Of a stretch of 64,000 bases of DNA, positions 1-9,433 are shown one piece after another. A model generated the notes under the pieces. The model searched no databases and had not been told where the DNA came from. It worked only from the letters and a program-made list of their open reading frames with translations. The stretch lies in NCBI RefSeq assembly GCF_030866765.1, contig NZ_CP133017.1, positions 5,994,501 through 6,058,500 on the forward strand. The letters run 5' to 3'. Origin of the DNA: Paenibacillus silvisoli (GTDB taxonomy: Bacteria > Bacillota > Bacilli > Paenibacillales > Paenibacillaceae). Positions within the stretch are counted from its first letter, which is position 1. Each line of letters opens with the position of its first letter. The translations under genes were made by a program, and so were the position numbers.

Positions 1-451
1 AAATAACGCCGAGATAATGGTTCGCGATCGTCTGCGACTCCGGCTCCTGCCTGCGAAACTCCGCAATGCAATCGCGCATCAGCCTGCTTACGGCAGGCAG
101 CTGATCGTACAGCTGAATGAGCGGCGGAGCATCCGGGTGAAGAAAATAATCCGGCATAAGCTCCCCGACCCGCAGCCCCCGAAACCCGATGAAGGTCGCG
201 CGAAAAGGATGCTTCGTCGACAGCTCCTTATGCCATACGCCCCGATGGTAGAGCAGCAGCGTGCCTGCCCCGGCCGCGTAGCTTTTCCCGTCGATCTCAA
301 ACTCGCCTTCGCCCTCCTCGATCAACAGCATCTCGCTGTTGGCGTCGTGCTTGTGCAGCTCCAGCAGGAAGCGGTTCGCCCCGCCGCCCATATCAAAAGA
401 ACTGCCGCTCAGAAATACCGCCGGACTGCGGAATATAGTCGCGTCTCCCAC
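1..451 (-). CDS. AraC-type regulator, N-terminal cupin part (3' end beyond window)
   Basis: The reading frame runs off the left edge, leaving about 150 residues of the N-terminal part. The GTG start at 451 is chosen because an AGAGGAGG site lies about seven bases before it. The visible part looks like the sugar-sensing cupin of AraC-family activators: an early strand region, a LLIEEGEGEFEIDGKSY beta-hairpin, then a HRGVWHKE segment where the cupin histidines usually sit, followed by helices. The DNA-binding domain with two helix-turn-helix motifs would lie outside the window and is inferred. The gene is divergent from the propeller/oxidoreductase pair starting at 632, with 180 bases between them, so control of that pair is a reasonable inference. 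The family assignment is fairly safe; the ligand is unknown. Confidence 0.75.
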   Translation of the reverse strand, partial: MGDATIFRSPAVFLSGSSFDMGGGANRFLLELHKHDANSEMLLIEEGEGEFEIDGKSYAAGAGTLLLYHRGVWHKELSTKHPFRATFIGFRGLRVGELMPDYFLHPDAPPLIQLYDQLPAVSRLMRDCIAEFRRQEPESQTIANHYLGVI

Positions 452-631
452 TCGACAGCCTCCTCTATAATCGCAAGAATCGATAGCTTTTTGCCCAAGT
501 TCTCTTATTGTTTCGACCGATTCAATGACATACCCTTAATTATAGATAACGCTTGCAATTCCCTTTGCTTCCAGCATAATCCGAAACGAGATCGACGTAC
601 AACATTAAATAGTTTGAGCTAAGGAGCGTGC

Positions 632-1729
632 ATGCTTTTGCTGCAATTCAAGAAGAGACGGCTGTCCGATGAAAAATACGAGGCTTGCGCCGTGTTCGAC
701 GTCAACGGCGACGGCATTCCCGACATTGTCAGCGGCGCCTACTGGTATGAGGGGCCGGACTATGCGAAGAAACATTTTATAGGCGACGTGCTGGAGATTT
801 CCGAATACCACGATGATTTCTCCGACTATCCGATGGATGTCGACGGCGACGGCCGGCTCGATATCATTACCGGCGCATGGTGGGGCGAGACGCTTCGGTG
901 GCGGCGCAATCCGGGCGAGGCCGGCGCGACTTGGGAAACGATCGACGTCGACAAATGCGGCAGCATCGAGACGATCCGCTATTACGATATCGACGGCTGC
1001 GGCGTGCCGGAAATATTTCCGAATACGCCGGGCATGCCGCAGTCGTTCTACAAGCTCGTTCGGGACGCGGACGGCAAAGGAATTGGGGTCTTTCTCAAGT
1101 ACACCATCAGCGAAGGCGCCAGCGGTCATGGCATGGGCTTCGTCGACGTGAACGGCGATGGCCGCATGGACATCGTGCTGGCGGGCGGCTGGCTGGAGCA
1201 GCCGGAGGATCCTTTTGCCGGCTTGTGGACGTTCCATCCGGAGTTCTCGCTGGGCAGCGCGAGCGTGCCCGTTCTCGGCCATGACGTGAACGGCGATGGT
1301 CTGATCGATCTGATCGTCGGCCAGGCGCATGACTACGGGCTGCACTGGTACGAGCAAGGGCGCGCCGAAGACGGCTCGCGGACATGGAAGAAGCACGAAA
1401 TCGACATGAGCGGCTCGCAGTTCCACGACCTGTGGCTCGTCGATCTCGATCTCGACGGCGAGCTGGAGCTGATTACGGGCAAGCGGTACCGCGCCCATAA
1501 CGACGGCGACCCCGGGGCGCACGATCCGATCGGGCTCTATTATTACAAAATCAACGGCGGCGCGTTCAAGAAGCATGTCATCGACTTCGGCCCCGCCGGC
1601 GAAGCGTCGGGCGCAGGCATCTACTTCTGGGTGCAGGACCTGACCGGCAACGGGTATCCCGACATCGTAGCTCCAGGTAAGGACGGCCTATATTTATTTC
1701 AAAATCACGGGAGGGATAGCGAAGCATGA
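632..1729 (+). CDS. FG-GAP/VCBS repeat beta-propeller protein
   Basis: This 365-residue protein contains seven spaced motifs of the type D-x-(N/D)-G-D-G-x-x-D-(I/L)-(I/V), near residues 22, 67, 118, 173, 219, 272 and 340. Such motifs bind calcium in FG-GAP/VCBS repeats, and seven of them fit a complete seven-bladed propeller. The third and sixth copies are degenerate. There is no signal peptide, so the protein is probably cytoplasmic, which is less usual for this fold. An AAGGAG site lies nine bases before the ATG. Its TGA stop overlaps the ATG of the following oxidoreductase (ATGA), so the two are translationally coupled. The role is unknown; the context suggests carbohydrate metabolism. A long frame on the opposite strand (605-1576) is an antisense artefact. 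Confidence 0.8.
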   Translation: MLLLQFKKRRLSDEKYEACAVFDVNGDGIPDIVSGAYWYEGPDYAKKHFIGDVLEISEYHDDFSDYPMDVDGDGRLDIITGAWWGETLRWRRNPGEAGATWETIDVDKCGSIETIRYYDIDGCGVPEIFPNTPGMPQSFYKLVRDADGKGIGVFLKYTISEGASGHGMGFVDVNGDGRMDIVLAGGWLEQPEDPFAGLWTFHPEFSLGSASVPVLGHDVNGDGLIDLIVGQAHDYGLHWYEQGRAEDGSRTWKKHEIDMSGSQFHDLWLVDLDLDGELELITGKRYRAHNDGDPGAHDPIGLYYYKINGGAFKKHVIDFGPAGEASGAGIYFWVQDLTGNGYPDIVAPGKDGLYLFQNHGRDSEA

Positions 1730-2802
1730 GCAAATTACGAATCGGTTTCGTCGGCGGCGGCGGGATGGGACAGATGGCGCATCTGAGCAATTATGCGGTA
1801 TTGAAGGATCAATGCGAGGTGGTCGCGCTGGCGGAGGTGCGTCCGCAATCGGCGGCTTTGGTCGCGGGGCGTTACGGCATTCCCGAGGTGTATGCGAGCC
1901 ATCACGAGCTGTTGGCGAACGCGCAGGTGGACGCGATCGTCGCGCCGCAGCAGTATCGGCATCATCCGGCGTTGATTCCGGATATTTTGCGCGCGGGCAT
2001 TCCGGTGTTTACCGAGAAGCCGCTTTGCTTGACCGTCGAAGCCGGCCGGGAATTGGTCCGGATCAGCGAGGAGACCGGCACGCTGCATATGGTCGGCTAT
2101 CACAAGCGGTCCGATCCTGCGATGGAGCGCGCCAAGAAGGAGGTCGACGCTTGGAAAGCGAGCGGCGATTACGGCAAGCTGCGCAGCATCCGCGTCGTGA
2201 TGCCTCCGGGCGATTGGGTGGCCGGGGCCGACATGCCGCTTAGCGCAGGCGAACCTTATCCGGCGCTCGTGCTCGAGGAAGGGCCGGCGGATTACACGGA
2301 GCAGCAGACGCGCGAGCTGGATACGTTCGTGAACTACTATATCCATCAAGTGAACGCGATCCGTTTCTTCTTAGGCGAGAATTACAAGCTGACGTTCGGC
2401 GACCGCGCCGGCCTGCTGCTCGTCGGCGAAAGCGAGAGCGGCGTGACCGTGACGCTCGAGATGGCGACGTACCTCACGTCCATCGAGTGGCATGAGCAGG
2501 TGCTGTGCTCGTTCGAAAAAGGCTTCGTCCGCGTCGACCTCCCTGCCCCGCTCGTGCGCCAGCAAGCGGGCAAGGTGACGATCTACAAGGACAATCCGCA
2601 GCTGGGCGAGCCGGAAATCGTGCAGCCGATCATGCCGAACGTGTCGGCGATGCGCAACCAGGCTTTGAACTTCCTCGCCGCCGTACGGGGCGACCGTCCT
2701 GCGCCTTGCACGTCCAAGGAGGCGCTCGAGGATCTTATCCTTGCCCGGTCTTATATTGATTTTATGTCCCGCACGTACGGGCAGCAGCCCGCGAATACGT
2801 AA
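1726..2802 (+). CDS. Gfo/Idh/MocA family NAD(P)-dependent oxidoreductase
   Basis: This 358-residue protein begins with a Rossmann nucleotide-binding motif (IGFVGGGGMGQMAHL, residues 5-19), then the family's E-K-P-L signature near residue 100 (TEKPLCL), which carries the catalytic lysine. The C-terminal half is the alpha/beta substrate domain, with an NYYIHQVNAIRFFLGE segment carrying the usual histidine. Known members oxidise or reduce sugars, inositols and related polyols. The start overlaps the stop of the propeller gene by four bases, making a two-gene unit under a probable shared promoter near 452-631. The substrate cannot be read from the sequence. Length is normal for the family. Confidence 0.9.
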   Translation: MSKLRIGFVGGGGMGQMAHLSNYAVLKDQCEVVALAEVRPQSAALVAGRYGIPEVYASHHELLANAQVDAIVAPQQYRHHPALIPDILRAGIPVFTEKPLCLTVEAGRELVRISEETGTLHMVGYHKRSDPAMERAKKEVDAWKASGDYGKLRSIRVVMPPGDWVAGADMPLSAGEPYPALVLEEGPADYTEQQTRELDTFVNYYIHQVNAIRFFLGENYKLTFGDRAGLLLVGESESGVTVTLEMATYLTSIEWHEQVLCSFEKGFVRVDLPAPLVRQQAGKVTIYKDNPQLGEPEIVQPIMPNVSAMRNQALNFLAAVRGDRPAPCTSKEALEDLILARSYIDFMSRTYGQQPANT

Positions 2803-3249
2803 GGAGACGGCGGAGTTTCATAGGGCGGGGGCAGCCGCGGCTCGAGGGCGGCGGATGCGGTGCATTTCACCACCGCCGCCACGGCTGAATTTGCGCTGAC
2901 CGCGCCCCTCGCCCACCGCCACCGCGGCTAACGAACTCAGGAGCGCTTATTCGGGCAAAAAGCAGGCTTTTGTGCGGCTAACGAACTCCAGAAGCGTTAT
3001 TTGCCCCTGGAGCACCGCAAAACGGCTATTTTCCGCCCAATAAGGTTGCTGAGGTTCGTTAGATTTTCAAAGAGGCCATTTTCGCGGAAATAAGCACGAT
3101 ACGGTTCTTTAGCCGCAAGCTGACGGGTTACGACTCGCCGTTGCGGCTTTACGAGACTCGAGTCGTTGTTCACGGTCACGAATCGCCATGCGAAGAAACC
3201 AATGCCCCCGGGGCACAGCCCCGCAAAAACATTAGAAGGAGCTGAAACG
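2803..3249. other. Intergenic stretch holding a four-unit repeat element
   Basis: These 447 bases contain no credible gene. The middle (2928-3112) is the four-unit inverted repeat element listed separately. The ribosome binding site of the GH4 gene (AAGGAGC) lies at the right end. The GH4 reading frame stays open back to a TTG at 3166, but no ribosome binding site supports that start. Confidence 0.6.
2928..3112. repeat. Four-unit inverted repeat element, GAAC subtype, copy 1
   Basis: This 185-base intergenic element has two forward units starting CTAACGAACTC at 2928 and 2978. Two inverted units end at 3062 and 3112, the outer one with a changed base (CTAAAG). Each oriented unit is 26 bases: CTAACG, 13 variable bases, then about TTATTTG. 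Both unit steps are exactly 50 bases. The same layout recurs at 12410, 17997, 25465, 25675 and 59611. Confidence 0.9.
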
Positions 3250-4662
3250 ATGAGAAAAATCGCGATCATTGGAGCCGGCAGCATCGTGTTCTGCAAAACG
3301 CTGATGCTCGACATTATGGCCACGAAGGACTTGGAGGAGACGGAGTTTGTTTTGATGGCGCCGTCGACGGGCAAGACGACGCAGGTGAAAGCTTTTGCCG
3401 ATAAGGTCATCGCGCATAACGGACTGAAATCGAAGGTATCGATTACGACGGACCGCAGGGAAGCGCTTCGCGGCGCCAACTATGTCATTACCTCCTTCCA
3501 GGTCGGCGGCGTCGATCTGTTCGAGAAGGATTACAAAATCCCGCTTTCCTACGGCGTCGACCAGTGCATCGGCGATACGCTCGGGCCGGGCGGCGTTTTC
3601 CGCGCGCTGCGCAGCATTCCCATCATTCTCGACGTAGCCCGCGACATGGAAGAGCTTTGCCCGGACGCGACGCTGCTGAACTACGTCAATCCGATGGCGA
3701 TGGTTTGCTGGGCGCTCGGCGAGACGAAAATCAAATACGTCGGTCTATGCCACGGCGTGCAGACCACGCTTGATCTCATCTCCGGCTACGTCGGCGTGCC
3801 GAAGCACGAAATCGACTACGTCTCCGCGGGCATTAACCATATGGGCTGGTTTACGAAGCTGTCGCATAAAGGGCAGGACCTGTATCCGATTTTACGCGAG
3901 AAATTCGAGCAGCCGGAGTTCTATGTGAACGAGAAGGTTCGCGGCGAAGTGTTCCGCCACTTCGGCTATTTCATGACCGAATCGACCGGCCATCTGTCCG
4001 AATACGTGCCTTGGTTCCGCTCCAGCCGGGAAGCGCTCGACCTTTACTGCGACGAGCCTTCCTTCGGAGGCGAAAGCGGTGCCTATTACACGTGGTGCAC
4101 CTATGTAGCGAACAAATACCGCGAGAAAGACGTGCTGGCCGACGAGCCGCTCGCTCTGCCGCCCCGCAGCGTCGAGTATTGCGCCTACATCATCGAAGCG
4201 CTGGAAACGGGCCGCACCTTCAAATTCAGCGGCAACCTGCGCAACAACGGCATGATTTCGAATCTGCCGGAAGACTGCTGCGCCGAGGGTCTCGTCTTTG
4301 CAGACCGCAATGGCCTGCACCGTACCGTCGTCGGCGAGCTGCCGCCGCAGTGCGCCGCGCTTAACATGACGAACATTAACGTACAGCGCCTCACCGTGCT
4401 GGCCGCCAAGACGGGCGACCCGGAAACCGTCGTCCAAGCGGTCGCCATGGACCCGCTCACGTCCTCCGTGCTCACGCTCAAGCAAATCCGCGAGATGGTG
4501 ACGGAAATGCTCATCGCGCAGCAGGAATACTTGCCGCAGTTCGAAGGCAGACTTCCGCGTCCGACGCCGACGATCCCAATCCCGGCAAACGTGCAGCGCG
4601 CAGAAGTGCCGATCGATCCGGCGCTAGCCGTATACTCGCGGTTCGGCGAGCTGGCAAAGTAG
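3250..4662 (+). CDS. GH4 family glycosidase, MelA (alpha-galactosidase)-like
   Basis: This 470-residue protein belongs to the unusual NAD+ and Mn2+ dependent glycoside hydrolase family 4, which cleaves glycosides by an oxidation-elimination route in the cytoplasm. Visible features are the Rossmann start (KIAIIGAGSIVF), ADTLGPGG-like GDTLGPGGVFRALR near residue 117, LLNYVNPMAM near 140, the metal-binding cysteine region GLCHGVQ near 170 and the histidine region GINHMGW near 198. Sequence order and the NINVQ segment near 375 resemble MelA-type alpha-galactosidases more than 6-phospho-glucosidases, but specificity in GH4 is hard to read. The start at 3250 is preferred over the longer open frame because AAGGAGC lies seven bases upstream. 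A hairpin terminator follows directly. Confidence 0.88.
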   Translation: MRKIAIIGAGSIVFCKTLMLDIMATKDLEETEFVLMAPSTGKTTQVKAFADKVIAHNGLKSKVSITTDRREALRGANYVITSFQVGGVDLFEKDYKIPLSYGVDQCIGDTLGPGGVFRALRSIPIILDVARDMEELCPDATLLNYVNPMAMVCWALGETKIKYVGLCHGVQTTLDLISGYVGVPKHEIDYVSAGINHMGWFTKLSHKGQDLYPILREKFEQPEFYVNEKVRGEVFRHFGYFMTESTGHLSEYVPWFRSSREALDLYCDEPSFGGESGAYYTWCTYVANKYREKDVLADEPLALPPRSVEYCAYIIEALETGRTFKFSGNLRNNGMISNLPEDCCAEGLVFADRNGLHRTVVGELPPQCAALNMTNINVQRLTVLAAKTGDPETVVQAVAMDPLTSSVLTLKQIREMVTEMLIAQQEYLPQFEGRLPRPTPTIPIPANVQRAEVPIDPALAVYSRFGELAK

Positions 4663-4680
4663 GATTTTAATATGAAAACA

Positions 4681-4710
4681 AGCCTATCCGCGCTGCCGGA
4701 TAGGCTTTTT
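4681..4710 (+). terminator. Intrinsic terminator after the GH4 gene
   Basis: A perfect 10-base stem (AGCCTATCCG paired with CGGATAGGCT) with a six-base loop is followed by five T residues. It sits 18 bases after the GH4 stop. Confidence 0.9.
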
Positions 4711-5020
4711 CCTTATGCGGTTAATAGTTGAGCTTATTAATCATCTTCCGTCCGATTATAGCAATCCAGATTTTGGCAGGTAGAAATACCTATTGGTTTC
4801 CAGTTATTTCCTATCTATTTTTCGATACAAAATTTGACAAATTTAACTCGGCGGCACTACCGGCCTTTTCGAGCTGATGCAACCTTAAGAGGAATTACAT
4901 GCGGATAAAGTTCCATTTTCTAGAAAGCGCATTGCTAAATGTGACTCCGAGAATTACAGTTTGGGTGCAAGCGCCCCACGATCCTCACCACCCATTTTGC
5001 AAAAAAAAGGAGAAGGATTC
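4711..5020. other. AT-richer intergenic region before the glycine-rich gene pair
   Basis: These 310 bases hold no credible gene. A TTGACA hexamer occurs near 4834, but no good -10 hexamer lies at the right distance, so no promoter is called. The region ends in a run of A followed by the AAGGAGAAGG ribosome binding site of the next gene. Confidence 0.5.
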
Positions 5021-5599
5021 ATGGCAGACGATTTGATTGTCGCAAGCGGTACCACCCTCGCGTTAAACGACGCGCCGACGGACAAGCTTCAGAACGCGTT
5101 TCAGCGTATCCCGGTCGAGACCTTCAAGGATCTCGTTACCGCAGGATACATCAGCAATGACGAATCGCTCAAGAGATTGCTCGGCTCCGCCAAGGAAGCA
5201 ACGAAATTCGCGCTAAGCAATAAAAGCGTCCAGCGCGTCAGAATCGAGGGAACGACGAGGCTTGATCTTGGCCGGTTCAGCAATTTTTCGCTTGCCGCGA
5301 CGAAAACGACGGCGCGCGAGCAATCTTCCTTCTGGAACGTATTTCGCGATATCGATCCTCATGTAGCGGCCAGCATCGACACGAATGCCCGAATTTCCGA
5401 TTACATCGCCAACTTCAACAAAGTGATCGTGTCCTATTTGTTTAATAACATCACCATCGAGCCGAACGCCGTGCTGGAAATTCGCAATCCGACCAATACG
5501 CTGCGCTGCAACGAGCTGCTCATCCGGAGAGCCGGCCGCCTCGTGCTGAAGAAGAGCGGCGTGCACATTCGCGCCTTCTCGATTCAAGGCGAACAATAA
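5021..5599 (+). CDS. Unknown protein, first gene of a glycine-rich pair
   Basis: This 192-residue protein is not recognised. The ATG at 5021 is chosen over a longer frame because AAGGAGAAGG lies directly upstream. The first 75 residues are predicted helical and rich in charged and small residues. The last 70 read as short repeated strands (NITIEPNAVLEIRN, LLIRRAGRLVLKKSG), suggesting a small beta-solenoid or sandwich end. There is no signal peptide or membrane segment. The gene is followed after 30 bases by the glycine-rich protein gene in the same direction, and both end at one terminator, so they are very likely one operon. A joint surface or structural role is only an inference. Confidence 0.7.
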   Translation: MADDLIVASGTTLALNDAPTDKLQNAFQRIPVETFKDLVTAGYISNDESLKRLLGSAKEATKFALSNKSVQRVRIEGTTRLDLGRFSNFSLAATKTTAREQSSFWNVFRDIDPHVAASIDTNARISDYIANFNKVIVSYLFNNITIEPNAVLEIRNPTNTLRCNELLIRRAGRLVLKKSGVHIRAFSIQGEQ

Positions 5600-5629
5600 C
5601 GGAGACTACATGCAGGAGGTAAAATAACC

Positions 5630-6322
<693 letters not shown>

Positions 6323-6329
6323 TGCGAAA

Positions 6330-6361
6330 AGGTCGGGCAGCTGAGCTGCCCGACCTTTTTA
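6330..6361 (+). terminator. Intrinsic terminator after the glycine-rich gene
   Basis: A strong GC-rich stem (AGGTCGGGCAG paired with CTGCCCGACCT) with a five-base loop is followed by a T run. It starts eight bases after the stop codon. Confidence 0.92.
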
Positions 6362-6384
6362 TTATTTGTAAGGCTTGTCGCGCC

Positions 6385-6458
6385 GAGAGCGGATATGCCG
6401 CTCTCAACTGCCAAACCGGCGCCTTTCCGGCTGCAAGAGCGGATATACCGCTATTGCA
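6385..6458. repeat. Two palindromes 50 bases apart (GCGGATATNCCGC core)
   Basis: Palindrome 1 (6385-6405) is GAGAGCGGATAT followed by GCCGCTCTC. Palindrome 2 (6432-6458) has the same core AGCGGATATACCGCT with different flanks. Their centres are 50 bases apart, the same step as in the four-unit elements elsewhere. The insertion sequence begins 78 bases downstream, so the locus may have lost two further units. Confidence 0.75.
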
Positions 6459-6535
6459 GCCCTGTCCTTCCCCCCGGTTTGCCGCAAACGCGGCCCTTGC
6501 CACGCGATAGCCCGACCGAAATGTTGTACTTATTA

Positions 6536-7761
6536 CAGGCCTGTTGATTAACCAAAAAAAGGTAGCAAAAAGACCGCTCATCCGGTAATGTGTTTGTACC
6601 CCTACAAAACATCCGGAATGAGGCGGCCTCATGCAAAAGTCTACTATGTTCTCAACTATTCTGCAATCGATCATGACGAAAGATGAAGTACTGCCTTTCG
6701 TTAAGCAGCTTGGCTATAACGATACTGCTCGGAAATTTACCGTCTATGACCTGTTCATGTTTCTTGCCCAGTCGGCGCTCCAACAGTGGGATGGCTACCG
6801 TGATGGCGAAAAACGTATGCACACCACCTGTCTTGCACCCATTCATTATTCGACCATCTCAAAGAAAGCCAAGGAAGTTCCATTCGAGCTTTTAAGCAGC
6901 TGCTGCATCTCATGATCAGCAAATGTAATCGCCCGACTCGGCGCAATTTACGCATTCCGAAGCAGCTGTTAATTGCCGATTCAACGAAGATCACAGTCGG
7001 AATGGGACGTTTGCCATGGGCACCGCTAAAAGGAGAACGGGCTGGGATTAAACTCCATGGTTCTCTCGTTGCTGATGAAGGATGTCTTCATCAAGTAACG
7101 GAGACCACGGGCAATTGCCCAGATTTGCTTAGTTGTGAGGATATTCGAGGCAAGCATTTTATATTGGTAGCGGATCGCGCTTATGGGAAGCATAAACTGT
7201 TCGATGATTACCTGGAGCAAAAACAGCAGTTTGTCATCCGGCTCCGGGACAACACGCACTTTCACGAACCGATCCCGCGGAAGAGAAAACGTGAATTTGC
7301 CGGTTCAATTGAACAGGACTTTACCTGTCAATTAGGGACGAAAGCTACGCTTTCCCAACACCGCTTCCGCATAGTAAAACTAACCGACCCTGATGGAAAC
7401 CCGGTTATACTAGCAACTAATTTACACAAACCCTCAGCCGAAGCGATCGCCGAGATGTACAAGAAACGCTGGCAAATTGAAGTCTTTTTCCGGTGGATCA
7501 AGCAACATTTGAACGTTCCGACACTCTTTGGTACAACGCCAAACGCAGTATTCGGCCAATTGTACACGGCATTGCTTGTGTATGTGATCCTCAAATTTCT
7601 GTTTGATCAAGGAAATGCACTCGTGCATCAAAGCGCCAAATTAACGTTCGCCGAATTCGACCGGTTATTTAGTTTGAACAATTTACCGACTGAATGGACG
7701 GTTTATTTGACGAGCAAATTCACCTTACCCTAACCCAGAACTTGGTTAATCAACAGGCCTG
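6536..7761 (+). mobile_element. IS4-type insertion sequence with frameshifted transposase
   Basis: The element is bounded by perfect 20-base terminal inverted repeats, CAGGCCTGTTGATTAACCAA at 6536-6555 and its complement at 7742-7761. The outer eight bases (CAGGCCTG) are themselves palindromic, so they could be part of the element or a duplicated target site; no other flanking duplication is visible. Inside is one transposase of the IS4 DDE class, interrupted by a frameshift. The element is visibly more AT-rich than its neighbours. It lies only about 50 bases beyond the end of pepD and probably replaced or displaced its terminator. Confidence 0.9.
6631..7733 (+). pseudogene. IS4-family transposase, single frameshift
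   Basis: The first fragment (6631-6915) gives the N-terminal 90 residues up to KKAKEVPFELL. The second frame then continues with the rest of a typical IS4-class transposase. The two join if one T is added to the four-T run at 6890-6893, which restores an F-E-L-F-K-Q-L-L segment usual for the family. The catalytic triad is present in the second fragment: first Asp in LLIADSTKITVG, second Asp in LVADRAYGK, and Glu in the KKRWQIEVFFRWIKQH motif. Loss of one base suggests an inactive copy. A sequencing error or slippage at the T run cannot be excluded. Confidence 0.85.
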
Positions 7762-7812
7762 CACGCTCTGCAACATTCGCCCACTCCGCGCGACAACGAG
7801 CACGCCTGCGCC

Positions 7813-9294
7813 TTACTTCAGCTCCCGCATGACATCCTGCAGAAACTCCCATGTCCGCTCCACCGACGAGATCGATACATGCTCCTCCGGCGTATGGAAA
7901 TTGTACATATTCGGGCCGTACGAGACGGCGTCGAGATGAGGCATTTTCTCGATGAAAATACCGCATTCCAGCCCCGCGTGGATGGCCTTCACTTCCAGCG
8001 GCTTGCCGTATTTGCGCTCGTACACCTGAGCGAACACCTCGCGCGCCTTCGACTCGGAGCGGTACGGCCAGCCCGGGAAATAATGGTCGTGGCGGAACGG
8101 TACGCCGACCGCCTCTCCGAGCGTCGCCAACTGCTGCAGCACGACGTCCAGCTGAGAACGGTGGGAGCTGCGCACGAGACTTTCGAAGACGATCTCGCTC
8201 TCGCGCATCGTGACCGTTCCGATGTTGGTCGATGTGCGCACCAGATTCTCGATCTCCTTGCTCATGCTCATTACGCCGCTCGGGATGAGCGCGAGCAGCC
8301 GGATCACGGCCAGCTTCGTCTCTTCCGCAAACCAGCGCTCAACCGGAGCAGCATCGCCCGCTGCCGCGCTCAGCACGACCTCGACGCCCGGATCCGTCAC
8401 TTCGAACTCGTCGCGGAAGATCCGGTTCAGCTCCGCAACCCGCGCCTCCGCAATGCGCGCGCCTTCCTCGCTTAAGCCAATCACCGCCTCCGCCTCGCGC
8501 GGAATAGCGTTCGGCTTCATGCCGCCGCTGATGCTCGCCAGCTCAAACGCCGTTTGCCGGCGCAAATCGTCGAGCGCGCGGCCGAGCAGCTTATTCGCAT
8601 TGCCGCGTTCGTGGATGATATCGTCGCCGGAATGGCCGCCTTTCAGCCCTTGAACGGCAAGCGTATACGCCGCCACCGCAGCCGAAGCGCCGGTGCCGCC
8701 TTCCGCCCAGACGATCGGCACGGTATGGAACGCCGACGCGCCGCCCGCGCTGCTCACGAAGAGAACGCCTTCGCGGTCGGAGTCGAAGTTGATGAGCAGC
8801 TGCCCGCTCAGCTGAGACGCATCGAGATGTTCCGCGCCGCCCATGCTCGTTTCTTCCTCGGTCGTCAGCAAAAGCTCCAGCGCGGGATGCGCCAGCTCCT
8901 CGCCGGCATCGATCAGCGCCATCGCGAACGACACCCCGATGCCGTTATCCGCGCCAAGCGTCGTATCCTGCGCGTAGATCATGTCCCCATCCAGCTTGAA
9001 GCGGATCGGGTCTTTGGTGAAGTCATGCGCGGTCGATTTATTTTTCTCGCACACCATGTCCAGATGCCCTTGAAAAATAACGACCGGCGCGTCCTCGTAG
9101 CCCGGCGACGCCGGCTTCTTCACGATGACGTTGTACCGCTCATCTTGTATCGCCGTGCAATTGCGCGCTTCCGCGAACCGGACGATAAAATCGCTCGCCG
9201 CCTTCTCGTTGCCCGATCCTCTCGGAATGGCCGACAGCTCCTCGAAGAAGCGGAGCACCTTGCAATCTCCGGTATAGACTCTATTTTGCTCCAT
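7813..9294 (-). CDS. pepD: Aminoacyl-histidine dipeptidase (PepD-type, M20)
   Basis: This 493-residue zinc peptidase matches the cytosolic non-specific (Xaa-His) dipeptidases of the M20 family. Visible residues are the metal-binding H-L-D-M-V-C in VIFQGHLDMVCEK near residue 79, the bridging Asp in TTLGADNGIGV near 118, the catalytic pair in LLLTTEEETSMGGA near 147 and a late histidine in IHAGLECGIF near 440. The length is usual. It splits small peptides in the cytoplasm and so feeds amino acid reuse. GGGAGG lies eight bases before the ATG. It stands alone, upstream of the insertion sequence and codirectional with the YiaAB gene 139 bases before it. Confidence 0.93.
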   Translation of the reverse strand: MEQNRVYTGDCKVLRFFEELSAIPRGSGNEKAASDFIVRFAEARNCTAIQDERYNVIVKKPASPGYEDAPVVIFQGHLDMVCEKNKSTAHDFTKDPIRFKLDGDMIYAQDTTLGADNGIGVSFAMALIDAGEELAHPALELLLTTEEETSMGGAEHLDASQLSGQLLINFDSDREGVLFVSSAGGASAFHTVPIVWAEGGTGASAAVAAYTLAVQGLKGGHSGDDIIHERGNANKLLGRALDDLRRQTAFELASISGGMKPNAIPREAEAVIGLSEEGARIAEARVAELNRIFRDEFEVTDPGVEVVLSAAAGDAAPVERWFAEETKLAVIRLLALIPSGVMSMSKEIENLVRTSTNIGTVTMRESEIVFESLVRSSHRSQLDVVLQQLATLGEAVGVPFRHDHYFPGWPYRSESKAREVFAQVYERKYGKPLEVKAIHAGLECGIFIEKMPHLDAVSYGPNMYNFHTPEEHVSISSVERTWEFLQDVMRELK

Positions 9295-9433
9295 CCTGTA
9301 ATCCTCCCTGGATATAAACGCAGATTAGGCCCGATCCCACCTCTCGAGGAGGTAAAATCAGGCCGTCGTCATTCAACATCTTCCTCAATCGTAGTGTACC
9401 TTATGCGTGCCCAGGAATCCAGCCGGCCAACGC

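Noticed and set aside
605..1576. 323-residue open frame on the minus strand
   Set aside because: It lies wholly antisense to the FG-GAP gene, whose seven motifs prove the plus-strand frame. High GC content leaves the opposite frame open by chance.
2928..3112. Attenuator or riboswitch of the GH4 gene
   Set aside because: The same inverted layout occurs between convergent genes and behind genes elsewhere, so it is not tied to a downstream gene. No ligand-binding core known to me is present.
3166..3249. Longer GH4 protein from a TTG start
   Set aside because: The extra residues precede the Rossmann motif unlike other GH4 enzymes, and the AAGGAGC site belongs to the ATG at 3250.
4834..4862. Promoter starting with TTGACA before the gene at 5021
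   Set aside because: No -10-like hexamer lies 16-19 bases downstream; the stretch there is GC-rich (CTACCG).
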